Translations under genes and position numbers: made by a program
Shown here: piece by piece, positions 47,560 through 60,896 of the stretch
Layout of the letters: every line of letters begins with the position of its first letter
How positions within the stretch are numbered: the stretch's first letter is position 1
Assembly: GCF_027580225.2 (NCBI RefSeq)
Contig: NC_073355.2
Coordinates: 17,179,501 to 17,243,500 of the forward strand
Direction: 5' to 3'
DNA length: 64,000 bases
DNA from: Misgurnus anguillicaudatus
Taxonomy: Eukaryota; Chordata; Actinopteri; Cypriniformes; Cobitidae
Notes under the pieces: model-generated
What the model was told of the DNA's origin: nothing
Database searches by the model: none
What the model saw: only the letters and a program-made list of their open reading frames with translations

Positions 47560-50544
47560 CATTTGACACATTCCTTATTTTCATTTACGTCTCCGCATGG
47601 CTCGCGTGTCCTGAGAGACTGCAAATTTAGTCATTAGACGGTGTTCTGGTCACACGTCATCAAACTCTAATTAGTTTCAGCTGACAGGGCGTGTCCTTCA
47701 GGTCAAAGGTCGGGAGCGGTCGATGATGGTTAGGAGAAGGGTCGTGGCACAGCTCAGGGATCAGAATCCTCATTACAGGGATACGCTTGTCCTTAAATCA
47801 ACCTGGCAAGCGAGCTCAGACATTCGAGCTTGTCTCCCACACCCCTGTGTTTGTCATACACACATAGAGCCGTTCCCAGACATCCTCTCTTTCATCGTTG
47901 CTTGTTTGTCCGTTCCTTATTCCCGATGCCCCCGGTGCTAATGTCAAAACAACAGTTGATGTTATTTCTCCAGGGGTGAGGGGACTCCACCGCGCCCTCT
48001 GCAGGCCGACCGGGCCGCGCAACGCACACGGCTGAGTCATTAACCCAGAAAACATTGTCATAACAGATGTTACAGAACTACTTCCCCCAAAAGCTTAAAA
48101 TCTGGAATACGTATTAAATTAATAAGCACCCTCCGCCCTTCAGTTACTCAGTCAATGCTAAGTGCCCTTGTTGACTCAATTGGATTAGCACTAATATGTA
48201 AACACAGGAGGTAAAATGTAATCCTCTGGTGAAAGCGAAAAACAGGAGATAAATAAATCAAAAAGCCATGGCTTCTACTTTATAACAATAAGCGTCATAC
48301 GAACAGAGAATCGACCGAATGAGGGTTGATATCACAGACCTTGAGACGTTTGAGACGCCGGGTGTTTTGACCATCCAGCGGCGGAGTAATTAGTCGTTCG
48401 TAACTCAGTTGGATAATAGGAAGCGAACCTTTGGGGGATAAGACACGGAGTTGTTAATTATTAAACGCTTGCATCAGCCAAGCGCTAGAGAGTTGCAATT
48501 ATTAATGTTGTTGTTCTTGTTTGTGCTTAAACACAACTGCTGCTGTTAATATCCTCATTAACCAAAATGAATGATTTTATTACTCTTGATTTGGTCTGGG
48601 GTTTGCTAATGCATCTGGGTTGTGTAGTCGGTGCGAATTGAGAGATAAACATTAGCATCGGATGCACCACATAGATGACTTCGAGGGGGGCTTGTTTGTT
48701 TTCCCCATCTTCTCTTAGGGTACGGAGTCAGAGATCCAACACATAAGAAGAATATTCAAACAGAACAGTCAAACGTGCTGCTCGGCTCTAAAAATATACC
48801 GTCATTGGATTTGCACGATCATTGGAACTTGCCTGAATGATAGCGCAAAAAAAGACGAAAGAAAAATACTTGGGATTAAACGGAAAACGTTGAGATGGAG
48901 GCGTGTCATTTTAATGCCTCGTCTAAAACGGTCGGAGATGCTCGACTTTCTACCCCACCCTGGAAACGCGGCAAGGTGTCCTCAAAACGTCTTGTTGCAT
49001 TAGTGCAAGTCACCGTTATTAACATCTGAAATGCCTCGGCTTTAGAAATCACTTTACAAGGCAAAAATATTAAAAAGTTGAATTAATGAGCATCACCTTG
49101 GATTATAAAGAATAACTGACTATTAATTACATCCAACATATCAAGAATATTTATAAGCCCAGGGATCAAAGGGACATTTGACAGTTATATAAAGTGGGTC
49201 CTTATATAGCGTTTTGAGCACCACATGCTATTTAAAAATATTAATATCCCCCAGAAAATGAAGTTTTATTCAATGTTTCAATCATTCAATGTTTTCAGGA
49301 AAGGCATAAAGGCATGCAGGGGGAATGCAAACTGTAGAGGATATTCACAGCTCCCCACAGGGCTGACACACAGCTCCATAGTATTTACTATTTCAATAAC
49401 ATTCAGAAAGATTGGCCAATCACTAGATTAAACCAGTTATAACTCTCAGCAACACAGTCTCTCCTAGGTCCTACAAGTGGCGACAAAGGACTTACTTCAT
49501 TCCCATTGCTCCTTAAGAGGATATTTTGATTAGCCATTTGCCATTTCTTGGCCTTTTCAGTAAAGAGAAAGATTTTTCTTAAATATTCATACACCTTTGC
49601 CTGTACTTCTCTTCCCTGTATTTAGTGTAAAGCTGCTTTAATACAATGCATATTGTAAAAAGCGGTATAGGAATTAATTTAGATTGAAACTTGAATTAAA
49701 CCCCAGTCAAAAAATCTACAAGTAATAGTAGACCTCTCCTCAACAATCTCACAATTTAATCATGTTTGTAACACCAATAATGCAAGAAACAGCATCACCT
49801 AAAAGTAAATATGTTCCGAAACTAAAACATTATCTTTTTACATACTTCGGCAAGTGCTTAGAATAGTCTTAATAACATAACAATAACAATACAAAAGGAG
49901 TCATGGGTCAGTTATATGCACATTGCCAGTCTGTGGTCTTCGGGGTCCTTTTCTCTCTTAGTGAACATTTCCCTTTTCTCCATAACAAGCAACGTGCAAG
50001 ACGTGATAAATATATACATCCAGCATATACGTACACACACCCACACAGATACCAGTAATAAAGATCTCGAAATTGTTTTACAAAGCAAACTATAGGAAAA
50101 CCAAATAAGGCCATTTATGGGGCTAAGTTGCTCTTGTGTAATCTGAAGCATATGCAATTTTAAAGGGTGTTTCTCTTGCTAATGGGCCCCAAGGGGCTGG
50201 GAGGTTAATTGATGCAGCTGTTGATAGCTTTTACACATGACACAGGGTTCGTCCCCCCTGTGACTCTTATTCTAAGGCACTTTTTAATGAAGTGTTAGAC
50301 AGAAGGCTTTTACAGTAGGTTTATATCTTGGCGGATGCTTTAAAACGAACCTAAAAAAAGGGCTTTTAAGAAAAAGCTTGGTGAATGACCATTGATTTAT
50401 GTGTTAAATAAGAGTGTTTTTACCACAGCATCACATTGTTGATTTGTGATGGAGGATCTACAGAAAGTCAATCACACCTTATGTGTCGTTTCTAGTTGTT
50501 CTAGTATGCACTGTACTGTAAAGCATGCTAAAATGCAACAAATT
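47560..50544. other. Repeat-poor non-coding block, candidate regulatory sequence
   Basis: No transposon ends or supported exon. 47.65-49.10 kb shows GC-balanced, repeat-free text with ATTAGCACTAAT and TAATTAG words and is the best candidate for conserved regulatory DNA here. 49.2-50.5 kb is AT-rich without features. Confidence 0.35.
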
Positions 50545-50858
50545 TACATTTACATTTATGCAAGTGATGCTTTCATCCAAAGTGACTTTTTATGACATTT
50601 TATCATTATGTGTGTTCAACGTGATCTCATAAGCAAATGTGTGTATTTTTACATAACGTGTGGCTGTACCACACACATACAATTACTTAGTTTTCCTACA
50701 CACTGAAACGTATAATATTTACGTGTTGACAGGACTAATACGTTTATTATTTACGTATTAACAGGTTTACAGACATACAGATTTGTACGTATTCCTATAC
50801 ATAAATATTAAAATGGCAGGCATTACTCATATTAATGCTTCAGTCGTATTCTGACTTA
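50545..50858. repeat. SINE tail and CGTGATCTCATAAG repeat remnant
   Basis: TTATGCAAGTGATGCTTTC..CCAAAGTGAC at about 50555-50590 is a fish SINE tail. It is followed at about 50619 by CAACGTGATCTCATAAGC, the end motif of the TGATCTCACG family, with tandem TATTTACGT words to 50765. Confidence 0.45.
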
Positions 50859-50860
50859 TA

Positions 50861-51526
50861 CACTCCACTTTTTTTTTTTAAATGTTCATTTTCCAGCTTC
50901 CTTAGAGTTAAACATTTGAGTAGTTTTGAAATCCATTCAGATGATCTCCGGGTCTGGCGATACCACTTTTAGCATAGCTTAGCATAATCCATTGAATTTG
51001 ATTAGACCATTAGCATTGTGCTCAAAAATAACCAAAGAGCTTTGATATTTTTTCTATTTAAAACTTAATATGGCTGCAGGAGGCGCAATGATATCACGCA
51101 GTGCCCGAAAATAGTCCCTTGCTATTGAAAGTTACCAAGGGGACTATTTTCGGCTGCTGCGTAATATCATTGTGCCTCCTGCAGCCATGTAACAGCAGCA
51201 AAGTCCTTGATTATTACGCCAGAATGAGAGTATAGTTCCTAGCCATATCTGCCTAAAAAATCGCAACTTTTAATTTTCCGTCGGTCTTAGTACACAATGT
51301 AACTACAGAAGAGTCAAGTTTTAAATAGGAAAAATATCCAAACTCTTTGGTTAGTTTTTAGCACAATGCTAATGGTCTAATCAGATTCAATGGATTGTGC
51401 TAAGCTATGCTAAAACCGGTAGCGCCAGACCCGGAGATCAGCTGAATGGATTTCAAAATGGTAAAAATCAAATGTTTAACTCTAGGGGAGCTGGAAAATT
51501 AGCATATTTTAAAAAAGTGGAGTGTC
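50861..51526. mobile_element. Long foldback MITE with CACTCCACTT termini
   Basis: The arms of roughly 200 bp (CACTCCACTTTTTTT.., TCCGGGTCTGGCG, TAGCATAGCTTAGCATAATC) recur inverted at 51345-51526. An inner palindrome at about 51063-51187 has GGAGGCGCAATGATATCACG on one side and its complement on the other. It would form an almost continuous hairpin. No coding. Confidence 0.85.
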
Positions 51527-52563
51527 CCTTTAAGAGTTTATTCAGTTACCTAAGGAAATGTTCATGACCTTCAGAGAATTGCATAATATTAAACAAACCT
51601 TAAAATAAATATTAAAATAATAACATTTCTGTAACCATTTTGTTGGCACACACAAACAGGTTTTCTCCTATGCAGTCTTCTACTATGCAACAATTATTAC
51701 ACCAAAACACAACATAAATTTACAAAAGATGTTCATTTAATTCATTCGCTGTAATCCACATCTTTCTCATCAGCGACCGTAAACGTCAAATCTTGAGTTC
51801 TTTATGAATTTAAATTTAAATATTGTGCTTCAAGAAGCTTTACGACACATTGCTTTAAGACAGTGTTATAAAAAGCTCATTGGCTATTGCGTGCTACGTC
51901 ACAGATTTGCGACATTGTCGTCTTTCAGTCGATGTACTTTTGAAATTTCAAATGTGCGCCTTGACAAAAAGAAGTAGGATTAACTTTACCTTGGATGAAT
52001 CACTTTAATACTTCTCTGTACTTCATAAACTCCAGAGAGGACCGCAGCTGCAGCACATCATCATTTTAACTACTTTTTATAATGCTTTTGAAATTTCGCA
52101 ATAAGTAAGTTATTGTGATTACACTTGTCTGTCTGTTATGCTTTTTTGGGTAGCACTTTATTAGCGGCTTAAAATATATTTTAAATACTATATTGTTACA
52201 AAAGATTTTCTACGCATTTCTGTCCATAACATGGCATACTCTAATATAAAAAGAATACATTAAATATTACATTTTTTGGTATAAAAGGGTTTGGGTTTAG
52301 GGTAAAGTTTGGGGTAGGTTTAGGGTGGTAACCTGGTCGATAAAATGGTTAAAGGGAAATAATACAGCAATCTTGGTATAAAAACGTAATAACGCTATGA
52401 TTAAATGTTGCAAAAATTTGTACATTGTAAGCTTCAGCCTCTATTTAAACGTACAAAAAATATGTAATATGTGAAAATTACATATTAATACTACGTAGTG
52501 AGACCAAGTTGGTGTGTTCCTAGGATCCCATACAGCAGACAACTCCAGACCAGAGCCGCACCA
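51527..52563. other. Non-coding sequence with a repeat remnant
   Basis: 52.14-52.51 kb has GGGTTTGGGTTTAGGGT words and ends ACTACGTAGTGAGACCAAGTT, perhaps the partner end of the repeat at 50.62 kb split by later insertions. 51.6-52.1 kb shows nothing recognisable. Confidence 0.35.
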
Positions 52564-53023
52564 GGGGCCTCATTTATAAAATGCTGCGTAAAAACCATCC
52601 TACATTTGATATTACGATCATTTAACAAAAATTTGTACGTGTGATTCATAAACCGAACGTACGCGCAGAAAACGCGCGTACCCCTTTCAAATCTATAAAT
52701 CGCAAATGAACATGAACTTGTGCGTGCAGCCGAGCAGTTTCAGATCTCTGCCTTTAAACAATGCGCAATTAATGTCAGACATATAAAAGAGCGCTTATCA
52801 ATGTTTAAACCCAAATTCAAACAGCAAGAATGGCTTATATTTCCAAAAACCTGCAGCAATCGGACAAGCAAAAGTGCGTACGTCTGCTCAGACCCTGACG
52901 TGGCGCTAAGCACTTTTCCACGTCAAAGACAGTTTTTATAAAAATTTACTTTGCCGTGGATTTTTGCCTACGCACACTTTACGGTCAAATCTGTGCGTAC
53001 GCACCCTTTATAAATGAGGCCCC
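52564..53023. mobile_element. MITE with GGGGCCTCATTTATAAA termini
   Basis: GGGGCCTCATTTATAAA and its exact complement frame 460 bp with repeated GTGCGTACGCAC and AACGTACGCGC words. A CAG triplet may be the duplicated target, which would fit a Harbinger-type element. It interrupts a SINE-like block whose head follows at 53.04-53.16 kb. Confidence 0.8.
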
Positions 53024-53039
53024 AGATCTGCTGATTTTG

Positions 53040-53155
53040 GCCGGGATCCAGTGTCGATCTGGCCCGCAGTCATCTGCTGCCTGTCTGGGATTGAACTTGC
53101 AACCTTTTGCAAAAGCTGCTAACGCAATGCTTTACCACTGAGCTGCAGGAACACA
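53040..53155 (-). mobile_element. tRNA-derived SINE head
   Basis: On the minus strand CAGCTCAGTGGTAAAGCATT (box A region) and, 40 nt on, AAGTTCAATCCC (box B) lie in the expected order. The sequence between them includes TTTTGCAAAAGG. Confidence 0.6.
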
Positions 53156-55734
53156 TCTAATGTGCCTCGTGAAGGCATACTTTGCATATTTGTAAAAAGA
53201 CGTAAGTTGCCTTTGCTGTTGTTTAATGCATGAACACAATTCAAGAATGATAAATTGAAATATTAGTTTTTATTTTTACGCACATGTGTTAGCACCTAAA
53301 AGCTTGTGATTCATATTACAAGACTCGTAATCATTCCAGCTGTTTTCCAACACATTAAATGATAAACATGAGCAACACAACTACCATTCACAGTCACGAA
53401 GACAGCTACTTAATCTCACATCAGTGGGTTGAGAGGGACGAGTTCACTTTTTATTTCATAATCTCCACCAGATTTTAATTAAACAGTCATTGGCAAACTT
53501 ATTTCATTCCTCTGAAGGCCAAGCCTCATCGGGAGCTGAAAATGAATGGGTGTCCTCGCAGCTAAAGAGGCTTCTTTACAGAGCAAACATTTACAGACAT
53601 TTGAGCATTGAAAATTAAATACAAATACATAGCTAAATTTATTTGATCCGAGGCTGTGGAAATGAGCGTGGATCGCGGTGACAGTGTGATGAACTGGATA
53701 TCAGACTCGCCCCGAGGATTTTACTCCCACAGTCACTAAATTCTGCTCATTAAAGTGACAAACCCAAACACAAAGCCAGTCGAGCGTGAGATTCAGCTGT
53801 GTACAGCATCTGGCCCGTACCGGCAACCCCCGGCACCAGCCATCTCCGAGGCAAAAGCGCACACGAATGCGAGGCCCTGTCAAATCTAAAACAATCAACT
53901 TTCCTTTCATTTCCAATTTAGCGGCCTGCCACAAAGCCCTATTAGTGTCCATAATCATACACTGCTGGTGATTTACAAACGAGCACGGGGGAGTTCCTGT
54001 CCTTCTAGAGTCTTCCGATTCTTCCCGCTTTTCTTTCTCAGCCTCTCGCGATCCGTCAGCCTCCTCCATCCTGATTATCTGGAGACGCCAATTTCAAAGA
54101 GACATCTTAATGGTGATGTCAACGTATTAATTAGAAGTGTTAATGAGCTAAAAGCAACCCAAATTAAATTAATGCTGCAATAGACACAGAGAGCGAAATT
54201 AGCTTCAATTTCTGTAAATGATTCTGAAGTGTGCACAACATATCAGCCTGCCTGAACGTTCCCATCCCCCAAAGCTAATCAAGAACTACATTGCAATTAG
54301 CTGCTTAATTAAAGAAACACTCGGCTCGGAAAATCCGGCACAATTAAGTAATGGCTGTTATAGCATGAAGACGGGCCGCGTTTGTCTTCGGGTAAGGCAC
54401 AAAATACACACGCGCACGCAGACAAAACATATTATATTTCCAGTGGCCCGCGGGGACCGAAGACGGCCAAGATCTGTCGAGATGGAGAAGGTTTGGATTG
54501 TTTGGAGCTGGAAACGGCAAAACTATGCGACAGAACGCCAGATCGTTCTCCCTAGCCTGAGGTTTCATATGGACTGCCGAATTGGCTCAGACTCAGACGA
54601 GCGAGGCCTAATCGCCACTTTCCGTGTTGTCACCTCAACAGCTTCCAGTTGGACACGGATAGCCGCAGACGGTTGGAGGATCCTTCGCGGTTTCAGTCTT
54701 GGTGACCTTCCAATCCACAGATTGCCGAATTTGCAACTCGAAAGAGTTAACGCTTACGTTCGTGCGAACCTCACGCAGATGTTTCCCAAAGCTGCGTCCA
54801 GGTGGAAGCGCCTCCTGTTGCGGGGTATTTAGTTTATTTACTAGTCTGAGAGTGTGCGAGCAAGGGGCTGAGCTGTGATTAACACCCAGGTTTGTCTGGG
54901 CCGCCGTGGGACGAGGGTGTGAGCGCCATCCTTCAGCAGGTGTGGGCCACTGCAGAGCATATGCCGTCAGGCTGTAAGGAGACGGTTCCTCCGGCGTTTC
55001 CCGGGGCTCTGATCAACTGGGAACAGACATCACTCACAAACACCATCTGTCAGGTACCTGCTAGGAGCATTTAACTGAAAGGGAAAAGTTCTGCTCTTCA
55101 CTTAGATGGTGTTCACAGCTAAATGCAAAGGGGGAACGTGAGGAAGAACGTGCAAAGTTGGCAGGGTTCTCACATCTCCTTGATCAGTCGTGTAAACATC
55201 AAACAGAGACAAAAGAGCTCATGCGATGCTCCAGGACAGATTTCTCTCTTCGAAAGGAGAGAAGAGCAAAGACACCTGAAGTGTTTGACGCTAAATTAGG
55301 TTTTCAAAGGCAATAATTAGACTTCCTTCCCTAAAGGTAAATTACCTGCTTCCCAATTGATCTGCATTCTAATTATAGCAATTTGCCTCGGAGCCATCGT
55401 CGGAAGCTCACTGTCTTCTCCGAGTAGATGTTAAACATATGAAAAGGCATGTAGATATATGTGAACTGCTGTAATCGGTTTAATATGCATTCTGCACCAT
55501 AACTGCAGGAAATTAATCAACAGTTTTGAGCACCTTTGAGGCTGATAAATTAAATGAATATTAGCCAAATATTAGGAGAGCAGAAAGCAAGATCCTTCTC
55601 CCTTGTTATTGTGTCATTTAATGATACACAATACAGCCTGAATGAAAGCAATTTCTCAATCTGAAAAGCTCTAATCTGATTGGCTGAATGCAACTTCAAG
55701 TAGTAAGTAGGTTATAAAATATATATTATCTCAG
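53156..55734. other. Repeat-poor non-coding block, strong candidate regulatory sequence
   Basis: No transposon ends. 54.10-54.35 kb (GTATTAATTAGAAGTG, CAATTAGCTGCTTAATTAAAG) and 55.31-55.70 kb (TAAATTACCTG, TTCTAATTATAGCAATTTGC) are the clearest clusters of homeodomain-type words in the window. One longer open frame (54218-54832) is listed separately. Confidence 0.4.
54218..54832 (+). other. Longest open frame in the window (204 codons), probably not a gene
   Basis: I recognise no domain, signal peptide, membrane segment or repeat in the translation. Its first third overlaps the homeodomain-word cluster at 54.1-54.35 kb. The rest is moderately GC-rich, which lengthens chance open frames. No polyadenylation signal or matching exon nearby was found. 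Listed only because of its length. Confidence 0.12.
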
Positions 55735-55930
55735 AAAAAAAGGTACAGGAAGGTACACAAGTTGTCACTGGGTGGGGTGATACCTAAAAGGTGTAATTGG
55801 TACCTCATAGGTGCAGGCACATTTCACTTCACATACTGGTACATGTGGATATCTGTACCAAAATGCTACATATTAGGACCTTTTAAAAAGGTACCATCCC
55901 AGTGACAACATTTGTACCTTTGGATGTTGA
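55735..55930. repeat. GGTACC/CCCAGTGACA repeat family member
   Basis: AAAGGTACAGGAAGGTAC, TGTCACTGGGTGGGGTG, then ACCTTTTAAAAAGGTACC and CCCAGTGACA. Partly palindromic and non-coding. Confidence 0.65.
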
Positions 55931-56231
55931 CGTTCCTGAGTGCTAAGTTTGTGTGTTTTTTTCTTTATGGACCTGCAAAACGTAACTGTAACATCAATGG
56001 TAGAACTTCAGCCTAAACACTAGCATATAGCATTAACTAGCATATTGCGCTAACTCAGCAGCACAAATTTGTTTTAAGCATTGTACCAACATTTTAATTA
56101 ATGTAATGTGTAATTACGTAGATCATGACTGTAACTTCACAGTCGATGTTATGCTGAGACTGGCCTGTTTTCCAGCTGTCTTTTGCACAATGTTTACATT
56201 AGAATGAGGAAAAAATAGTGTTTGAGCTAGA

Positions 56232-56545
56232 GGTCTTCACTTAGATCCAAAAACCCATGGCCCGACCCGAGACCCGATGCGCCTCGGACACGGGTTAGGT
56301 ACAATAATAGTGGCATCGGGTCTCAGGTAATTTAAAATGAATGTGTTTTTGCTGAACGGACCCGAGAAGACCCGAACTCTCTCGCGTGTGTGCGTCAATG
56401 TGCGTCAATTCGGGTCTGGCTCGGGTCTAATTTTTTTGGGTTTGTCTCCGGTCGTGTCTTTTAAAAAAAAAATATTTATGCAAGTCGGGTTCGGGTATAA
56501 AGTGATTCGGGTCATTTCGGGTCGGGTACATTTCTTTGGACCCAA
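56232..56545. mobile_element. GGGTC/GACCC-rich hAT-type repeat fragment
   Basis: Starts AGGTCTTCACTTAGATCC, with CCCGACCCGAGACCCGATGC and several GTCGGGT words. About 150 bp of it (56306-56462) recurs at 57320-57475, about 90 bp of which is identical. Ends are not both visible. Confidence 0.55.
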
Positions 56546-57167
56546 GAAGTTTGAGGCTCACTATATTTTTTCATCTATGCCTATAAATACAGTTTTGCAT
56601 TCTACGGCACATTTAAGCAGCTTTGATTTCTACTTGCAGCAAAATAAAAGTACTAATGCAGCAAAATAAAAGTACTAATGAAAATGAAAATAATTTTGCT
56701 TCAATTATGTGTGTATTTTCTCTTACACTGAAAGTGCCTAAAGTGCCAAAAACTTGTCATATAGCTTTACAAATAGGTTTCTTCAGGTGTCTTGGTGACA
56801 TTGCCACAGTTTTTTTGGATTTAATCTATCTCAGTTTCTTCTTTATTTTCATGTAATAATAGGCAGACTTGATAATAGTGAGACAAGAACTGTGTGGCAC
56901 AGTGGCTTTTCCATACAAAAATCTTACTGGATATTCCATATAATGGAAAAATTAATGTTTGGAAATGTGAATTAACATTTAACTTTATAGCAAAAGATAT
57001 AAATAACTGACCATTTTTAATTTTTAATTTTTTGGGGGGGGGGGGGTAAAACTTCAATCTGACTGCTTTAGCAAATGGAATGATTTTTGGTGACAAATAT
57101 TTACACATACTTTAAGAAAATGCTTTGAAATTTTGCAAAATCTCAACAATATACTCAACAAATACAA

Positions 57168-57590
57168 TATATTTTTTGCACAGGCCTACTAAAGGGTTAA
57201 TGGTGCCACATGGTGATCAACAGTAAAAATGGCAAATTTTACCTCTTTGCAAAAGGAAAAACCACAAAGAATCAAAAACTAAACCAAACCGTGGGGTACT
57301 ATGCAATAGAAAAACGCCATAATAGTGGCATCGGGTCTCAGGTAATTTAAAATGAATGTGTTTTTGCTGAACGGACCCGAGAAGACCCGAACTCTCTCGC
57401 GTGTGTGCGTCAATTCGGGTCGGACTCGGGTCTAATTTTTTTGAGTTTGTCTCCGGTCGCGTCTTTTAAAAAAAAATTTATATATTTTTTGCACAGGCCT
57501 ACTAAAGGGTTAATGGTGCCACATGGTGATCAACAGTAAAAATGGCAAATTTTACCTCTTTGCAAAAGGAAAAACCACAAAGAATCAAAA
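57168..57590. repeat. Identical 110-bp direct repeats flanking a composite transposon patch
   Basis: 57168-57277 and 57481-57590 are identical. Between them are about 42 bp of a Harbinger terminus (CCGTGGGGTACTATGCAATA, also at 14236-14255) and about 155 bp copied from the GGGTC-rich repeat 0.9 kb to the left. The junctions are abrupt. Confidence 0.85.
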
Positions 57591-60500
57591 ATGCATGATA
57601 ATAAGGTGCCATGGCTTTGCAATCAAAAAATGTTGTTTTAATGGAAGTCAATGGGGCAAAAATGGCCACAAACAATAAATAAGGGAGAAAAAAATGTAAT
57701 CTGATGCTGCACAAAAACTAAAAATGCATCAAAGCCAATGTTTTTACTTATCTTTTACATGCCCAAGACTGTGAAAATGGTAAAAGAAAATCCAGTCCAC
57801 AATCACTTTTTATATTGAAAATCTGTCATTTTGTGTGTGTGTTTTTCCCAAATCAGTGACACCTTATAAACTTGGCAATTAAAGAGTTAAAATCATGGAT
57901 TTTTTTTGTAAACATTTAGTAGTTTTGATCAGTACTGGGGTTGATTAACAAATTTATGCCCAAAAAATTGGAAAAAATCTGATACATTTTTACAACAGTT
58001 TAATTTAGAGGCCATTTTTGTCAGAAAGCTGACTACACACATTACACACAGAGTTGTCAGTTCGGGGGATTTTGGGAATAGCAGCACGTAAAAATGTTTT
58101 TTTTTTTGTGCAGACCTATGAACTAAAGAAAGGAGATACAGTGAAAAATCTCTCTCTAAATCTCAGCACCTGCAGGCTTCTCAGCCTCAACTAATGGCAG
58201 TCACGACATCAAGTGGTTGAAACGGTGTAACATTTTAAATGCTGTGAAGTGTGAGATGACAGTGATAGTGACAATGAAGGTTTGGTTTTAGTTCAGATCA
58301 GATCCAGAGCTCACCTCCATATGGCGGCAGTGTGACTACACACACGGTCCAGGGATCGAGAGCAGATATTTAAATTCAGCCCACAGTACCCAGTGCTAAT
58401 TAATATGTAAATTTCACATTGTTTGTTAACTCCAATGTCAATTTTTGATGTGAGCAGCCGCCTCTATGTTAACAGAGATTCACTGTAGATTGAACCCGGG
58501 TTATTGCCAAACCCCCGCCTGTCCGAAATCGAATCTTTTTTTGGCCGCTAAACCAATATATGTCTCCGAAGCTTATAACTTGGGAGACACGCTAATGATA
58601 TTTTATTAAGCCCGAGTAATTGAAGGGACCATTTAAATATGTAATTACGCACTTAAGTATAATTATTCAACGCAGTAGGAAACCAAATGAATTAATTATA
58701 AAAAAGCCAATACATTCATTTATTTTGTACGTTTCTAATGTAAGATAATTAACATTTTAAGTAATGAGCTTCATTGAGACAGAATGAAGGAATTCCATAC
58801 AGCATTAGTCTGGAAGTGTAAAAAGTAGCTTGATAGAGGAAGAAACATTAAAAAAATATGAAGACTTTTGGGTAATTTAAGCACACAGAATCACTTAACC
58901 AAAATTTTTGGTCAAATTTCCCCTGTACTTTTTATTAAGTCAAAATTATTCAACAGATACTGTTGGATGGAGAAAATCATTTTTTTTATGCATGCTTACA
59001 GACTGTATTGACTTCTCCTAAGAAAGGTTCACAGATAGACACACATCTATGCCCCAGCGGAGTCATTTACCTGTCTCCAAGTATTCAAGATATTAATTAA
59101 GATAAATTTACCTCAATTCGACAGTTCTGCCATCTGGTTATTTATCCGTATTATGTTAATCATTTCTGTAGGGCAGGAGAATGATTACCCATTTTGCGTC
59201 TAATTTATATTAATATTCAGAATTAAATCATTCTGCAACACGGTCCATCTGTTTCGGACGCATATAGAAAGCAGGTACGCGTGGCGAGCACATGCAACAT
59301 ACAACCTCCCTCGCAAACAAACAATATGGCCGCATTAACCCCTGACGCCTGCGTCGACTACTCTGACAAAGTCTTTAATGAAGTTAGCCGTGCAAATCCG
59401 AGCACGAGTTTCAAACTAAACAAACCTCTAACACAACGACTTACAAGACTCACCACCTCACATGCTTTTAAATCCTACAGATGATCTCACAACCTCTACG
59501 GAGATACTGACACCCTCGGACCAAACAGGCAATTAAGGCCCCTGGTGGCTTTGTGCTTGACTTTGAGTGTAGTTTGTTAGTCAGTCACGTGCGCGCGAGT
59601 CTAGCGGAGGGGGCGAGGAGGGACGATATCGCACTCCAACTCAGGCCAGCCACTAATTAGGGTGAAGAGGAGGCCAGCGGACACGCGGTGTGATTAAATT
59701 TAGATCTGGAGGGAGATCTTGACCTGGTGTGCCCCTCATCTAAGTGACATTTACCCAGGATAACCACACTGCAGCTGAGGCTTATTAACCTTTTGTGGGC
59801 CTGAACACCACTGACTGGCTTAATTGGCAGATGGATTATTAAATAGAGCAACTTCAAGATGATTGAACATCTCATATCTACAACGCACAGGTTAGTCTGT
59901 AAAATCTTATTATCACTTAGGCTTCGGGGTACAGTGGCCTACATATATGTACTAGAATGGATCATTTTTGGCATTTTAATAGAAATAATGCACGCAGAGG
60001 TTGCTCGTACAACTGAGACATGCAACAATGGACAAATACTTTTATTATTTGTTTCCACCATGATCACGCTAGTCCAAGATAGTACAATCAAACACAAAAG
60101 CAGAATGGCACAGTATGTCATTTTCGCCGCTAGAGGTCGCCAAGATAAAAAGACGTAGCTTGATAATGACGCATGGAATGATGGGAAGTGTAGTCTTCAC
60201 CTCAATTGTGGATAAAAATCAATCCAACGGAAGCCACAAATTATGTTCATGACGTAATAAAAAAAATGGTATCTCACAAATCTTTATTGGCATTTGCTGA
60301 TCAGTCAACACAGCACAACTAAGGAAGGACTCTACACTGTTTTAAATTTCAAATAAAAAAATATATAATATTGTGAAAGATGAGAAATTCAAAAATCTTT
60401 TTAAAAACTTGTTTTAAAAGCATGCATCAGGTATATTTCAATGCGCGTAGTGTATTTATGTTAATTTTATGCAATAAAAAATTACATTTGTACAATTTTT

Positions 60501-60600
60501 ATGAAAGTTAAGACTGAATGGACCTGAAAATGTCAAATGGTGTAACCACCAATTGCGCCAAAGAAAGAGAATTTTTAATATTTAATATTTTATCCACCAT
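57591..60600. other. Mostly repeat-poor non-coding block, candidate regulatory sequence
   Basis: 57.6-58.1 kb is AT-rich repeat-like text. 58.48-58.83 kb (TATGTAATTACGCAC, AAATGAATTAATTAT words) and 59.05-59.30 kb look like conserved non-coding DNA. 59.5-59.9 kb has balanced GC and no repeats. No exon is supported. Confidence 0.35.
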
Positions 60601-60628
60601 GATGGCATGTAAGCGTAATCTTCAAAAA

Positions 60629-60652
60629 TATATATATATATATATATATATA
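60629..60652. repeat. (TA)n microsatellite
   Basis: Twelve TA units in an AT-rich stretch (60.26-60.89 kb) that otherwise shows nothing. Confidence 0.9.
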
Positions 60653-60896
60653 TTTTAAAGTATAATTTTATTAGTTCTTTCGTTTATTAGTTAATTCTAA
60701 ATGTACATTTTAATGCGTTTTTGTATTATTTGTCTGGACAGCTCTGTTTTCTGAATAATCTTTGAAAAATTATGTAAAAATGTATATAAAAAATCATATT
60801 ACACTAAACTAGAGGATTATATTTTAGTATTTATTATACTTTATTTTATCATTTTTATGAATATATTTATATTTTCATTTAAAAAATACTATTTGT

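Noticed and set aside
54218..54832. 204-codon frame as a real gene
   Set aside because: No domain, no splice or polyadenylation context, and it overlaps a cluster of regulatory-type words. Kept only as a low-confidence note.
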